From positions 441,303,292 through 441,367,291 of the forward strand of contig CM022297.1 in assembly GCA_011799875.1 (NCBI GenBank): a stretch of DNA of 64,000 bases, given 5' to 3'. A program made the translations under genes and the position numbers. Below are positions 44,725-56,380 of this stretch, piece after piece. The stretch is from Thinopyrum elongatum (lineage: Eukaryota > Streptophyta > Magnoliopsida > Poales > Poaceae). Each line of letters begins with the position of its first letter. Positions within the stretch are counted from its first letter, which is position 1. The notes beneath the pieces are model-generated. The model was not told where the DNA came from and ran no database searches. It worked only from the letters and a program-made list of their open reading frames with translations.

Positions 44725-46755
44725 GGGAGGCATGTTACCTTGCATGTCTGAGTGCAAGTCAAATCTATGTTGGTAGTATGCCATAATGCCATATGTATGT
44801 GGTCATGGACCTGAATGGGAGAAGTAAGTCAAAAATGCTAGAGCTTTTTTGAAGAGATACAAAAGCATGCCCTGGCAAATATGATGAACTGAATAAGAAT
44901 ACTGAATATCTGATTTGCTTAAGGGCGTACACAAATCTTGATTTTTTTTACTATACCTAATATATTAGAGATCATCAAGTATATATGCAACTCTAGCCAA
45001 AATGGAACCCTTGTAAAGAATGGCTATTTAGACAATTATTCATGTATTCCCCTTCACAGTCCCATAATTATGCAACCAATTGGGTTCTTACAACAAAAAT
45101 TGGAACCGTGAGCCAGAAACACACAATTACTTGTTTATTCTACTATGAGAGCACTCACAAGTCATAATGCACACCGGAACTTATTGAGTCATATGTAAAT
45201 ATTACTTTCAAATTCGAATATAAAAATTAGATGCACATTAATCATATGAACCATCTACATTGAAGGAATCTTGGTAGATAAAGTAAATCAACTTAACTAC
45301 CTATTTCAACTCAATGTTTAGGAGGCAGCTCCTTGTACAAGTTTGGCATAGGTTCTGCGTTATTAGGTTGCTGCTGGTGTTGATTTTTTTAACACCATAA
45401 ATCGGTGGGCCCAGCTGTACTGACCAAGTGGAAGATAATAGTGGCGTTGGCTTTTCATGCACATCTTAGGTAATTAGTCTAGTATTGGTGTGCTAACTTT
45501 TGCTACGCGCCAGAAATAATGTTTTCCTTTTATCATGTGTTTTAAGTATTTAATAATTATATTAGTAAAAAAATCATGTTATTGCTATTATTAAAGTTAT
45601 AATACCATTTTATAAATGGTGAAAATTTTATATTATATTTTAGTTTTTATTATTTTATTATTTTGAGTCTTTTATTATGTTGATTATTTTATTCTTTTAT
45701 ATTTTTTATTATTTTAAGTCTTTTATTATTTTTTAGTCTTTTATTATATTGAGTCTTTTATTATTCTTAGTCTTTTTTATTTGGGCTTTACTTAGTTTTT
45801 TTAGGCGTGGCTATACTTACTTATGGCGTGGAGTTTTACACCCATGCCAGCACTGGTCATTTCCCTCTTAGTAAAAGACCTAGGCACTCGTCTCTATCTC
45901 ATTTTCACCCACTCCCTCAACCAGCCGCCGCTACCACGTTCGCCCGTCGCCACACTGCTGTCCATCGCTACACCACCGACAACAGGTTTGATCCTCTCCT
46001 TCCCCTCCCCTCGTGCCTCCTCCACCCGCAAACGCCATGGAAACCATGGGATTCATGTAATAAGTTGATTTGTGCAGAATTTAAGTAGTGCTGAATTCAA
46101 TTTTAGTGATGTAGAATCCAATGTTAGTTTCATGGATTGCTTTGTGTAGAAATTTTAGTAGTGTAGATTCCGATTGTTTTTGTCTGGAATCTGATTTTAA
46201 TAGTGTATTTAGTGTAGAACTTTTTTAGTGTGTAGAATATTACTTAGTTTAGAAACACTCGGATGATGTATAGTCTTTTAGTGTTGAAAATTCGTTTGAT
46301 ATGCTTTTGTCTACAATCCGATGAATGTTTTTGTGTACAATTTGATTTTAATAGTCAATTTAATGTAGAAAATTCTTGAGTGTAGAAATTGTTTTAGTGT
46401 AGAATATTTTTTAGTTTAGAAACGATCGGATGATATATAGTCTTTTAGTGTTAAATCCGATGTCAGTTGATATGCTTTTGTGTACAATCCGATGAATGTT
46501 TTCATGTACAATCCGATGAATGCTTTTGTAGTCTATTTGGCCATAAATTATCTTCACTAATAGGAAAATGGTGCCAACACCATGTCAACTGTGCAAGTCA
46601 AGGTGCGCCAGCAGCCTTACAACTAACACGTAGTTCGGCATCTATTTCCAACCGAGTTTTGTTCCTGCAGCGTAACAAATTATATAAAGATTCTAACAAG
46701 TATTTCTTTTGTTTTTATTGTTATTACCATGTGTTTTTTTGTTTTTTGTACACAG
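44725..46755. other. AT-rich intergenic DNA and presumed upstream/intron region of the B3 pseudogene
   Basis: 45540-45790 is a low-complexity stretch of TTTTATTATTTTGAGTC-type repeats. 46085-46520 contains loosely repeated TTAGTGTAGAA and CCGATGA(A)TG words, and similar words occur at 60690-60830 on the other side of CACTA-2, fitting introns of one gene. I could not define upstream exons. A TTTTGTACACAG acceptor at 46755 leads into B3 coding sequence. Confidence 0.4.
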
Positions 46756-46888
46756 ATCGTCCCATGCAATGTAAGGTTGGAATTCAGTGAGCTGGCCGAA
46801 GACACTGTGATCTTTGAGACTCATGGGAGCCCCATACACTTTGGAGGTCGAGAAAGGACGAAGGATGTCCTAGATGGGAGGAGATGGA
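46756..46888 (+). pseudogene. B3-domain (REM-like) gene, 5' fragment, cut by CACTA-2
   Basis: After a CACAG acceptor the frame reads IVPCNVRLEFSELAEDTV and continues through IHFGGRERTKDVLDGRRW, the first half of a plant B3 DNA-binding domain. Coding stops where CACTA-2 begins at 46889. The frame resumes exactly at 60396 (AGATGG GAT CAT, giving RWDHFLVHDRL). B3 proteins bind DNA as transcription factors. This copy cannot make one. Confidence 0.6.
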
Positions 46889-47175
46889 CACTAGTAGAAA
46901 ACATGCCTTTCGTTCGGAGCATTAGTCCCGGCCTGGTTTGGGCCCGGGACTAATGTGATCATTAATTCCGATCCCAACGGCTAGGAGCGGACTGGGGCAC
47001 GGCCACCATTAGTCCCGGTTCATTTGTGACCTCTAGTCCCGGTTGGTGATACCAACTGGGACTAAAGGGGTGGTGACAAGTCCCGGTTGGTATCACCCAC
47101 CGGGACTAGAGGTGGACCTTTAGTCCCGGTTTGTATCACCAACCGGGACTAAAGATTTCCCTATATAAACCCCTG
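46889..47175. repeat. CACTA-2 left TIR, subterminal repeats and TATA box
   Basis: Inverted pairs of AGTCCCGGTTGGTATCACC and its complement form several strong hairpins between 47030 and 47155. A CTATATAAAC TATA-like box at 47161-47170 follows and probably starts transcription of the element genes. Confidence 0.7.
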
Positions 47176-47810
47176 CTTCGTCCAGCCCGAGCTTGAGCTC
47201 ATCCTCTCCGTTTTCTCCTTTCTCTCCTCTCTATTTTCTTCCCCTAGCTCGAGCTCATCCTCCATTTTTGCCAAGATTTGTCAAGATTTGAGGCACCCCA
47301 TCTATCCAAGTGTTCTAAAAGGTTGGCAACTTTGTCTCATCTCTCATTGCTAGTTTAGCTCGTGCAATGCTCTATAAGAATAGTCATTTGTGGGTTTTAG
47401 TTTGGGAGTAATTATGTGAGAGTTTATTTGATTTATATGCAATTTTAGTTCAAATTAACTTCTTAGTTCATATGTGTAGGTGTGGTTTACTTAGTGCCTT
47501 CCCATCCCCGTCCTCACCGCCGTCGATCGCCCGCGCCGTCCCGTCGCTGGAACCACCTTTGTGAGGCTCTTGTTCTTATCCTTTTTGTGAAAAAAAAAAT
47601 CTTATTTGTATGGTTTAGATAGTTGCTTGTATAATTTTCTTACTTGTATGATTGTTTGTTATACGTAGTGCCATGGTTTTGATATCCGTCCCCATCGGCC
47701 CTCGTTCGGTTTAGGATTCGGATGTGGTATAATATCTTTTATAACTATTTGTTGCATTTCGTGTTTATGCCAATTATGACCATCAAGTTGACATAGATAT
47801 TTTTATCTAG

Positions 47811-48116
47811 GAGGTATGTGAACCAGAAATTGCAACCGACCCTCTTGTCGAGAAGTTAAATTTAGTTGAAAAAGAAAACAAGTATTTGAAAGAAAAATTG
47901 AAAAGAATTGAAGAAGAGAAGATGAAATTGGAGTTGTATGTTGCCGATGTCATTGATGATCACAAGATCAAGATGGATGCAATGCGCTTGAAGATTAGAA
48001 AGATTAGAAAATATGCCGTTAATAAAGAGGCTTGGTATCATTATGCTGTTGGATCAATTATTACCTTAGTTGCGATTTTGATCGCATTTGTTGTTGCATT
48101 TAAATGCTTTAGCTAG
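47811..48116 (+). CDS. Coiled-coil protein with C-terminal membrane segment (CACTA-2 passenger ORF, last exon)
   Basis: After a TTTTATCTAG acceptor the frame reads EVCEPEIATDPLVEKLNLVE. It continues with a charged heptad-rich coiled coil (LKEKLKRIEEEKMKLELYV), a basic KIRKIRKYAV stretch and a hydrophobic C-terminal helix (GSIITLVAILIAFVVAF) before TAG. The predicted form is a small tail-anchored membrane protein. Upstream exons probably lie at about 47500-47730 (a CGGATGTG|GTATAA donor is visible) but the start codon was not resolved. I recall similar ORFs next to transposases in many wheat CACTA copies, which suggests a conserved element gene of unknown role. The frame shown is intact. Confidence 0.5.
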   Translation, partial: EVCEPEIATDPLVEKLNLVEKENKYLKEKLKRIEEEKMKLELYVADVIDDHKIKMDAMRLKIRKIRKYAVNKEAWYHYAVGSIITLVAILIAFVVAFKCFS

Positions 48117-48188
48117 ATAGTTGTATGTTGTTTTATGAGAATAAGTGTGTATGAACTTGTATTAATTTGGTCTTTTCGGTGTTGTGTA

Positions 48189-51100
48189 ATGAAGATGAGC
48201 CGGCAATGGATATACGATGACCGACGCTCTCCCCAGTTCATTAATGGAGTGCATAGTTTTCTGTGTGCGGCTAAGGCAAACAAGCGGGATGGTTTTATGT
48301 GTTGTCCATGTGGTGTCTGTAAGAATGATAGGAATTACTCTAGCTCAAAAGTCCTTCACGTCCACTAGTTTACGTCCGGTTTCATGTCCGGCTATAACTG
48401 TTGGACCAAGCACGGAGAAAGATGGGTTCTAATGGAAGAGAATGAAGAAGAAGAGGATGATGACAACTATCCTAGGTTCCCTGAATACGATGGTACTACA
48501 ATGCGGGAAGAAGCTGAAGAAGAGGCATCAGATGAGCCCGCTGATGATCTTGGTTGGGCCATTGCTGATGCAAAGAGAAACTGCACAATTGAAAAGGAGA
48601 AGTTGAAGTTGCAGCGCATGTTAGAGGATCACAAGAAATTGTTGTACCCAAATTGCGAAGATGACAAGAAAAAGCTGGGTACCACACTGGAATTGCTGCA
48701 GTGGAAGGCAGAGAATGGTGTATCTGACAAGGGATTTGAAAAGTTGTTGAAAATGTTAAAGAAGATGCTTCCAAAGGACAACGAATTGCCCGACAGTACG
48801 TACGAAGCAAAGAAAGCTATCTGCCCTCTAGGATTAGAGGTGCAGAAGATACATGCATGCCCTAATGACTGCATCCTCTACCACGGTGAGGAGTACGAGA
48901 ATTTGAATGCATGCCTGATATGCGGTGCATTGCACTATAAGATCAGCCGTGATGACCCTCGTGATGTTGAGGGCGAGCGCCCCAAGAAGAGGATTCCTGC
49001 CAAGGTGATGTGGTATGCTCCTATAATACCACGGTTGAAACGTTTATTCCAAAACAAAGAGCATGCCAAGTTGTTGCGATGGCACAAAGAAGACCGTAAG
49101 AATGACGGGAAGTTGAGAGTACCCGTTGATGGGTCGCAGTGGAGAAAAATCGAGAGAAAGTGGCCGCAGTTTGCAGCTGACGCAAAGAACTTATTGTTTG
49201 GTATAAGTGAAGATGGCATTAATCCTTTTGGGGAGCAGAGCAACAATCATAGCACCTGGCCTGTGACTCTATGTATCTATAACCTTCCTCCTTGGTTGTG
49301 CATGAAGCGGAAGTTCATTATGATGCCAGTGCTCATCCAAGGCCCCAAGCAACCCGACAATGACATTGATGTGTACCTAAGGCCATTAGTTGAAGAACTT
49401 TTATAGTCGTGGGATGTAAAAGGTGTACGTGTGTGGGATGAGCACAAACAGCAGGAATTTGACCTACAAGCGTTGCTGTTTGTAACCATCAATGATTGGC
49501 CTGCTCTTAGTAACCTTTCAGGACAGACAAACAAGGTATACAATGCATGCACACACTGTTTAGATGAGATCGAAAGTATATATTTGGATAAATGTAAGAA
49601 GAATGTGTACCTGGGACATTGTCGATTTCTTCCGATCAAGCACCTCTTAAGAAAGAAAGGCAAGCATTTCAAAGGTGAGGCAAATCACCGGAAGAAGCCT
49701 GACCACCGTACTGGTGATCATATACTTGATATGGTCAAGGATTTAAAAATAATCTTTGGAAAGGGTCCTGGCAGACAATCTGTTCCGAATGACGCTGACA
49801 GACATGCACCCATGTGGAAGAAGAAATCTATATTTTGGGACCTACCCTATTGGAAAGTCCTCGAGGCCTGCTCTGCAATAGACATGATGCACGTGGCGAA
49901 GAATCTTTACATGAACCTGCTAGGCTTCTTGGGCGTGTATGGGAAGACAAAAGATACACCGGAGGCACGGGAGGACCAGCAACTGAAGGAAATATGCCCT
50001 AGAGGCAATAATAAAGTTGTTATTTATATTTCCTTATATCATGATAAATGTTTATTATTCATGCTAGAATTGTATTAACCGGAAACTTGATACATGTGTG
50101 GATACATAGACAAAACACAGTGTCCCTAGTAAGCCTCTACTAGACTAGCTCGTTAATCAAAGATGGTTAAGTTTCCTAACCATAGACATGAGTTGTCATT
50201 TGATGAACGGGATCACATCATTAGGAGAATGATGTGATGGACAAGACCCATCCGTTAGCTTAGCATAATGATCGTTAAGTTTTTATTGCTATTGCTTTCT
50301 TCATGACTTATACATATTCCTTTGTCTATGAGATTATGCAACTCCCGAATACCGGAGGAACACCTTGTGTGCTATCAAAAGTCACAACGTAACTGGGTGA
50401 TTATAAAGATGCTCTACAGGTGTCTCCGAAGGTGTTTTTTGGGTTGGCATAGATCGAGATTAGGATTTGTCACTCCGAGTATCGGAGAGGTATCTCTGGG
50501 CCCTCTCTGTAATGCACATCATGATAAGCCTTGCAAGAAATGTGACTAATGAGTTAGTTACGGGATGATGCATTACGGAACGAGTAAAGAGACTTGCCGG
50601 TAACGAGATTGAACTAGGTATGGAGATACCGACGATCGAATCTCGGGCAAGTAACATACCGATGACAAAGGGAATGACGTATGTTGTCATTGTGGTTTGA
50701 CCGATAAAGATCTTCGTAGAATATGTAGGAACCAATATGAGCATCCAGGTTCCGCTGTTGGTTATTGACCGGAGATGTGTCTCGGTCATGTCTACATAGT
50801 TCTCGAACCCGTAGGGTCCGCACGCTTAACGTTCGATGACGATTTGTATTATGAGTTATGTGTTTTGGTGACCGAAGATTGTTCGGAGTCCCGGATGAGA
50901 TCACGGACATGACGAGGAGTCTCGAAATGGTCGAGAGGTAAATATTGATATATTGGACGATGGTATTCGGACACCGGAAGTGTTTCGGAATGTATCAGGT
51001 ACGGATCGGAGTACCGGGGGGTTACCGGAACCCTCAGGGGAAAGATATGGGCCATATGGGCCATAGGAGGGAGGCTAGGCAGCCCACAAGGGGTGGCCGC

Positions 51101-53252
51101 GTGCCCCCCCCTTATGGGGAGTCCAAATTGGACAAGGGGAGGTGGCGGCGCCCCCCTTTCCTTCTCCTCCTCCCTCTCCTCCCCCCTTTCCCCTTCCGGT
51201 AAAAGGAAGGGGGGGGGCTGAATTGGACTAGGAGTCCAAGTGGGACTCCTCCCACTTGGCGTGCCCTAGGGCCGGCCTCCTCCCCTCTCCCTCCTTTATA
51301 TACGGGGACGGGGGGCGCCTCCCAGGACACACCAATTGTTCTTAGCCGTGTGCGGCGCCCCCCTCCACCGTTTACTCCTCCGATCATATTGTCGTAGTGC
51401 TTAGGCGAAGCCCTACGCGGATCACTTCACCATCACCGTCACCATGCCGTCGTGCTGACGAAACTCTCCCTCGACACTTTGCTGGATCAAGAGTTCGAGG
51501 GACGTCATCGAGCTGAACGTGTGCAGAACTCGGAGGTGCCGTATGTTCGGTGCTTGATTGGTTGAATCGAGAAGACGTTCGACTACATCAACCGCGTTAA
51601 GCTAACGCTTCAGCTTTCGGTCTATGAGGGTACGTGGACACACTCTCCCCCTATCGTTGCTATGCATCTCCTAGATAGATCTTGCGTGAGCGTAGAAATT
51701 TTTGGAAATTGCATGCAACGTTCCCCTACAGCAACGTATGCACGAAAAAGATGGCATGCATCCAAAGCAGTATCAAGGTCCTGCCAGCTACGCTCTTACC
51801 AAAGAAGAGAAGGAAATCTTCTTTCAATGCCTGCTCAGTATGAAGGTCCCGTCTGGCTTCTCGTCGAATATAAAGGGAATAATAAATATGGCAGAGAAAA
51901 AGTTCCAGAACCTAAAGTCTCATGATTGCCACGTGATTATGATGCAACTGCTTCCAGAAAACATTCGATTAGCCATTATGAAGCTATGTGCATTCCTCAA
52001 TACAATTTCTCAGAAGGTAATCGATCCAGAAATCCTACCAAGGTTACAGAATGATTTGGTGCTGTGTCTTGTCAGTTTCGAGTTGGTGTTCCCACCATCC
52101 TTCTTCAATATCATGACGCACGTGCTAGTCCACCTAGTCGAAGAGATTGCCATTCTGGGTCCTGTATTTCTACACAATATGTTCCCCTTTGAGAGGTTCA
52201 TGGGAGTCTTAAAGAAATATGTTCATAACCGTGCTAGGCCAGAAGGAAGCATCTCCAAGGGCCATGAAACATAGGAGGTTATTGAGTTTTGTGTTGACTT
52301 TATTCCTGACCTTAAGCCGATTGGTGTTCCAGAATCGCGGCATGAGGGGAGACTGAGTGGAAAATGCACGCTAGGAAAGGATTTGGTAATATGTAGGGAC
52401 GGACATTCTTGGGCGCAAGCACACTACACAGTTCTACAAAATTCCACCTTGGTGGCTCCGTATATCGAGGAACACATGGATATTGTATGCTCTAAGAACC
52501 CGGAGCAGTCTGAGCCCTGGATTAAACATACACACAAGACGACTTTCGGCGGTTGGTTGCAAACACGTCTCATGAATGATGACACTGTTGGAGATGAGTT
52601 GTACTTGTTGGCCAAGTCACCATCTTCTTCTATATTGACTTTCAAAGGGTATGAGATAAATGAGAATACATTTTACACGATCGCCCAAGATAAAAAGAGC
52701 ACCAACCAAAACAGTGGTGTCCGCTTTGATGCAACAAACAGCAATAGGAAAAAGGACACATATTATGGTTACATAGAGGAGATATGGGAACTTGACTATG
52801 GACCTTCTTTTAAGGTCCCTTTGTTTCAGTGCAAATGGGTCAATCTGACAAGAGGCGGGGTAAAGAAAGACCCGCGGTACGGAATGACAACAGTGGATCT
52901 CAACAATCTTGGGTACACAGACAAACCATTCGTCCTAGCCAATGATGTGGCGCAGGTTTTTTATGTGAAGGACATGTCTACCAAACCGAGAAAAAGAAAA
53001 GATAAGGAAGCGAATACATCATACGATGAGCCAAAGTGCCACATAGTTCTTTCAGGGAAAAGAAACATCGTGGGAGTGGAGGACAAGACAGACATGTCAA
53101 AAGATTATGAAAAGTTTGATGAAATTCGTCCCTTGACAGTGAAGGCTGACCCAAGCATCCTGTTAAATGATGCAGATTGTCCATGGTTACGGCGCAAAGG
53201 GACACACGCGAAGAGAAAGTTTTATACCCCAAGATCCCACTCTGGGATGTGA
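48189..53252 (+). pseudogene. CACTA-2 transposase (Transposase_21 type), three stops and a solo-LTR insertion
   Basis: A single phase from ATG 48189 (MKMSRQWIYDDRRSPQF) covers the whole family plan. It has an N-terminal Transpos_assoc region (CCPCGVCKN; GFMSGYNCWTKHGE), Transposase_21 (CPNDCILYHGEEYENLNACLICG; GISEDGINPFGEQS; IDMMHVAKNLYMNLLGF), DUF4218 (FFNIMTHVLVHLVEE), DUF4216 (YYGYIEEIWELDYG ... PLFQCKWVN) and a basic tail. Lesions are a TAG ending at 48368, a TAG ending at 49406 (after VEELL) and a TAG ending at 52274 (after GHET). A 1,747-bp solo LTR plus 5-bp duplication (1,752 bp, divisible by three) lies at 49984-51735 after REDQQ. The protein cannot be made whole. Confidence 0.85.
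49984..51730 (+). mobile_element. Solo LTR of a copia (Angela/WIS-related) retrotransposon
   Basis: It starts TGAAGGAAATATGCCCTAGA and ends ...CGTTCCCCTACA, with target duplication GCAAC at 49979-49983 and 51731-51735. The body is clearly related to the Angela-like LTR (shared blocks include AATGATGTGATGGACAAGAC and GCAACTCCCG) but is much more diverged. No internal region or second LTR is present, so the rest was removed by LTR-LTR recombination. It sits in the transposase coding sequence. Confidence 0.9.
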
Positions 53253-54655
53253 CCGGCTTCACCGTCATCACTTTCTTCTCTAGTGAGTTTCTGGACTTAT
53301 AGCTGGAAAGTCCCACTTCAGACAAACCGGAGAGAATCTTTGTAAGAGTTAGGGTATATATGTGTTTTTGCATTTTGGCATTTGAAACATGATTTTGAAT
53401 AATTGAGTATTAAGTTATGAATTTTCAATTATTCCTGTCCTTTTAGTATTTCAATTATTCCTGTCCTTGGAATTTATGGTGAATATTTCCTTTGTAAATA
53501 TTTCAAAAGCTTGAAATATCTAGAAAGGGTAATTGAGGTTTTTGACCAATATTTTGAGCTATGTAAGAGAGAGAGAGTTACTGGAGGTAGAATTAATATG
53601 ACTAGGGTGAGCTCTGGTAAAAATTTGAGCTAAAGGAGAATCCATTTGGTAACCCAATCATCGACAACAAGATTTTGGTAGAAGGTGTTTGATGATGAAT
53701 AGAGGTACTTAGAGGAATCCAATGGCTTTGGAATTTAACAGGAATGAGCTTCGTATCAATTTGAGCTAGTGTGCAAATTTGTAGCTCATTTGAAGAAACT
53801 TTGCAATGTAAATATTTCCCACCCTAGAAATGGGCAGAAATAGTTTTGACAAGCTTTGATCAAGTTAACTTGTTCTCCAACTTGTGCCACTTGATGGGGG
53901 TGATGCTCATGACCATCTGGCGATGTGGTAAAAATTTGAGATCAATGGGAGAAAGTTGCCAATGTAACTTTGTCAAACCCTAGAAATGGGCAGAATTGGT
54001 TTTGGCATACTTTGACCAAGCTAATTTGTTGTCCTTGATGCACCAGTTGGCCTAGATGAATATTTAGACCATTTTAGTAGGTGTAGCAAGTTTGAGCTCA
54101 TTTGGACATGTTTAGCAATGTAAAGTTGCTCAAACTAGAAAATGGACAGAGATTGTTTTGAAGGAATTTGATGATGTTATCTTGTTCTCCAAGACATGAG
54201 ACTTAGCAAGATCATCGAATATGGCATTTGTGACATGCTAGAATTTTCTTGGAATTTATGGTGAATTTTTCCTTTGAAAATATTTCAAAAGCTTGGAATA
54301 TCCAGAAACTTTGTGACCATGTGTTGAAACTCTTATATATGGACAAATATATGGACAATAATGTCTCAAATTGAACATACTGATAAAACACACTAATATT
54401 AAACAACAGGAAAAAGAATCTCTCAAAAATCTATTTTTAAACTAAAGTTATTCACAAAGTAGTGATTCACATATGTTTCAAAGAATTCAAATTTAAGCTA
54501 TTCAAATTTGAAAACTACTGGCACTAACAGAAAGTTTATAATTTTTTTGACCTAAAGCAAAAAGATTCACTCAAAAACTCTAAATATTTGGCTGTAAGTA
54601 GAAAAAAAAATAAAAAAATAAAGCAAAAAAAAAAAAACAGAAAACATGAAAAAAA
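53253..54655. repeat. CACTA-2 internal spacer with diverged tandem repeats
   Basis: Landmarks AGAAATGGGCAGAA (near 53826 and 53984) and AGAAAATGGACAGAG (near 54134) recur at about 150 bp, with TTTGAGCT(C/A)ATTTG-type words between. A separate block, TTTCAAAAGCTTG(A/G)AATAT, occurs near 53500 and again near 54283. No coding frame. A poly(A)-rich tract at 54600-54655 precedes the next subterminal-type cluster. Confidence 0.55.
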
Positions 54656-54835
54656 AACCTTTAGTCCCGGTTGCCACAACCAGCCGGGACTAAAGGTCCT
54701 CCTCCCGCGCTTAATTTGGGCCCCGAAAACAGACCTTTCGTCCCGGTCTGTGGCTGGAACCGGGACTAAAGGCCAACCTTTAGTCCCGGTGCGTGGCTGG
54801 AACCGGGACTAAAGGTCGAGGGTATATAACCTGAC
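54655..54835. promoter_or_regulatory. Internal cluster of CACTA-2 subterminal repeats with TATA box
   Basis: CTTTAGTCCCGG / CCGGGACTAAAGG inverted pairs like those at the element ends lie in mid-element, followed by GGTATATAAC at 54821-54830 and a GC-rich leader (54840-55130). This looks like a second promoter for the DUF8039/Ulp1-like gene. It could also mark the start of an independent, truncated CACTA fused here. Confidence 0.45.
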
Positions 54836-56380
54836 ACTTAGCGTCCCGGGGCCAGCCACCGCCAGGGAGACAGATCAAACACCACGCCGCCAGGCCGCTC
54901 ATCTTCAACCTTCGACGCCGAAGATCGCCGACGCTGCCCCGCTCGCTCCGGCCTCTCCCCGAGCCTGTTGAGCATCGCCTCGACCTCTCGGTGAGCCCCC
55001 CTCCGTTTCCCCGACGATTCCTTGCCCGTAGCCGCCCGCTCGACGTCGCCGCCGCCCATGGCCATACCCACGTCGCCGGCCACGCCCACGCCCCGGCGAC
55101 TGCCACCGCTGTTTTGGCCACCGCGCGGCCGCTGCCTCCCTCTGTTGCTTTAAGTTTTTTTTTTTACTTTTTTATAATTCTAATGTTGTATTTGCAAAAT
55201 CAAGTGAACAAGAATTACAAAAATCATAATCAAGCATTTAAAAATGTTAAATTTGTATAGAATTTTTTTGCATAGAAAAATGTTGCATAGAACAAAATTT
55301 AATGTTGTATTTGCAAAATATTGATAAAAAGCATGTTAATATCTTATTGGAAAATGTTAATATCTTAATGTTGTATTTGCAAAAGTTTGTCATGTATTCA
55401 AAACATGTTAATATCTTATTCAAAAGTTGACCATGCTTTAAATTTCTCCGCCACGGTCACCGTTGTCCGGTCGTCCCCGGCCTCGCCGCCCTGTCCGCTT
55501 GCTCCGCCCGTGTCTGCTACGCCACCTGCAGCCTCTGTGGTCGTCATCGATTCCGGCACCGCCGAGCCTCCCCTGGTCCACGTTGCACCTCTGCAGGCTC
55601 CCGGTGAGCACCCGCGGCGATCCCTTGGTCGTCGGCGTTGCTCCGGTGATAAATTTTTGTATGCGATTAATCCAAAGAACTAGTGCTTCAAGTGACATGG
55701 AAAAACGAATTTTGTATGTTATATTATATGTCTAGTGCTTCATATTACTAGTCTTTCATAAGTTCATATTTACGTACACGATCATATATGCGCCGTCGAG
55801 CCTCCCCCGAGTACACGATCATGTTATATTATATGTCCGGAAAAGCCAAACGCCGGGAAAACTCCTCCGGATGTTTCCCCCCTTCGCTGGTATCGTGTAG
55901 TACTGTGATAGGTCACCACTAGCACTGCCGGGAAGACCCCTTCGGATGTTTTCCCCCTTCGCCGGTATCGTGTAGTACTGCGATAGGTCACCACTAGCAC
56001 TGCCGGGAAGACCCCTCCGGATGTTTTCCCCCTTTGCCGGTATCCTGTAGCTAGTACTACGATAGGTCACCACTAGCACTGCCGGGAAGACCCCTTCGGA
56101 TGTTTTCCCCCTTCGCCAATATCGTGTAGTAATGCGATGGGACACCACTAGCACTGCCGGGAAGACCTCTTCAGATGTTTTCCCCCTTCTGATTTACACT
56201 TGATGAAATCTGCTAAGTCTCAAACTACCTGAATCTCCATGTCATGATCATGCATATCATATTGTTGCATTGCTGTGTATTGATTGCATCTCCGGTATTG
56301 TTCTTCTCGATACTATGATTCAGTTTTTGCTTATTGAATGCATTCTAATTGTTTTATCTTTCTTCTGGATTAGTTAAGCT
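54836..56380. other. Leader/intron region of the CACTA-2 second gene
   Basis: GC-rich presumed 5' UTR exons (54840-55130 and 55440-55620) are separated by AT-rich DNA with repeated AATGTTGTATTTGCAAAA and ATGTTAATATCTTAT words (55180-55430). A minisatellite lies at 55845-56190. No convincing start codon upstream of 56381. Confidence 0.4.
55845..56190. repeat. Minisatellite, unit about 77 bp, about 4.5 copies
   Basis: The unit starts GCCGGGAAGACCCCTTCGGA, continues through TTCCCCCTTCGCCGGTATCG and ends ATAGGTCACCACTAGCACT. Starts fall near 55848, 55927, 56003, 56080 and 56156. The copies leave a repetitive open frame on the minus strand that is not a gene. Confidence 0.8.

Noticed and set aside
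55819..56154. 111-codon minus-strand ORF with repeated peptide blocks
   Set aside because: Entirely a product of the ~77-bp minisatellite.
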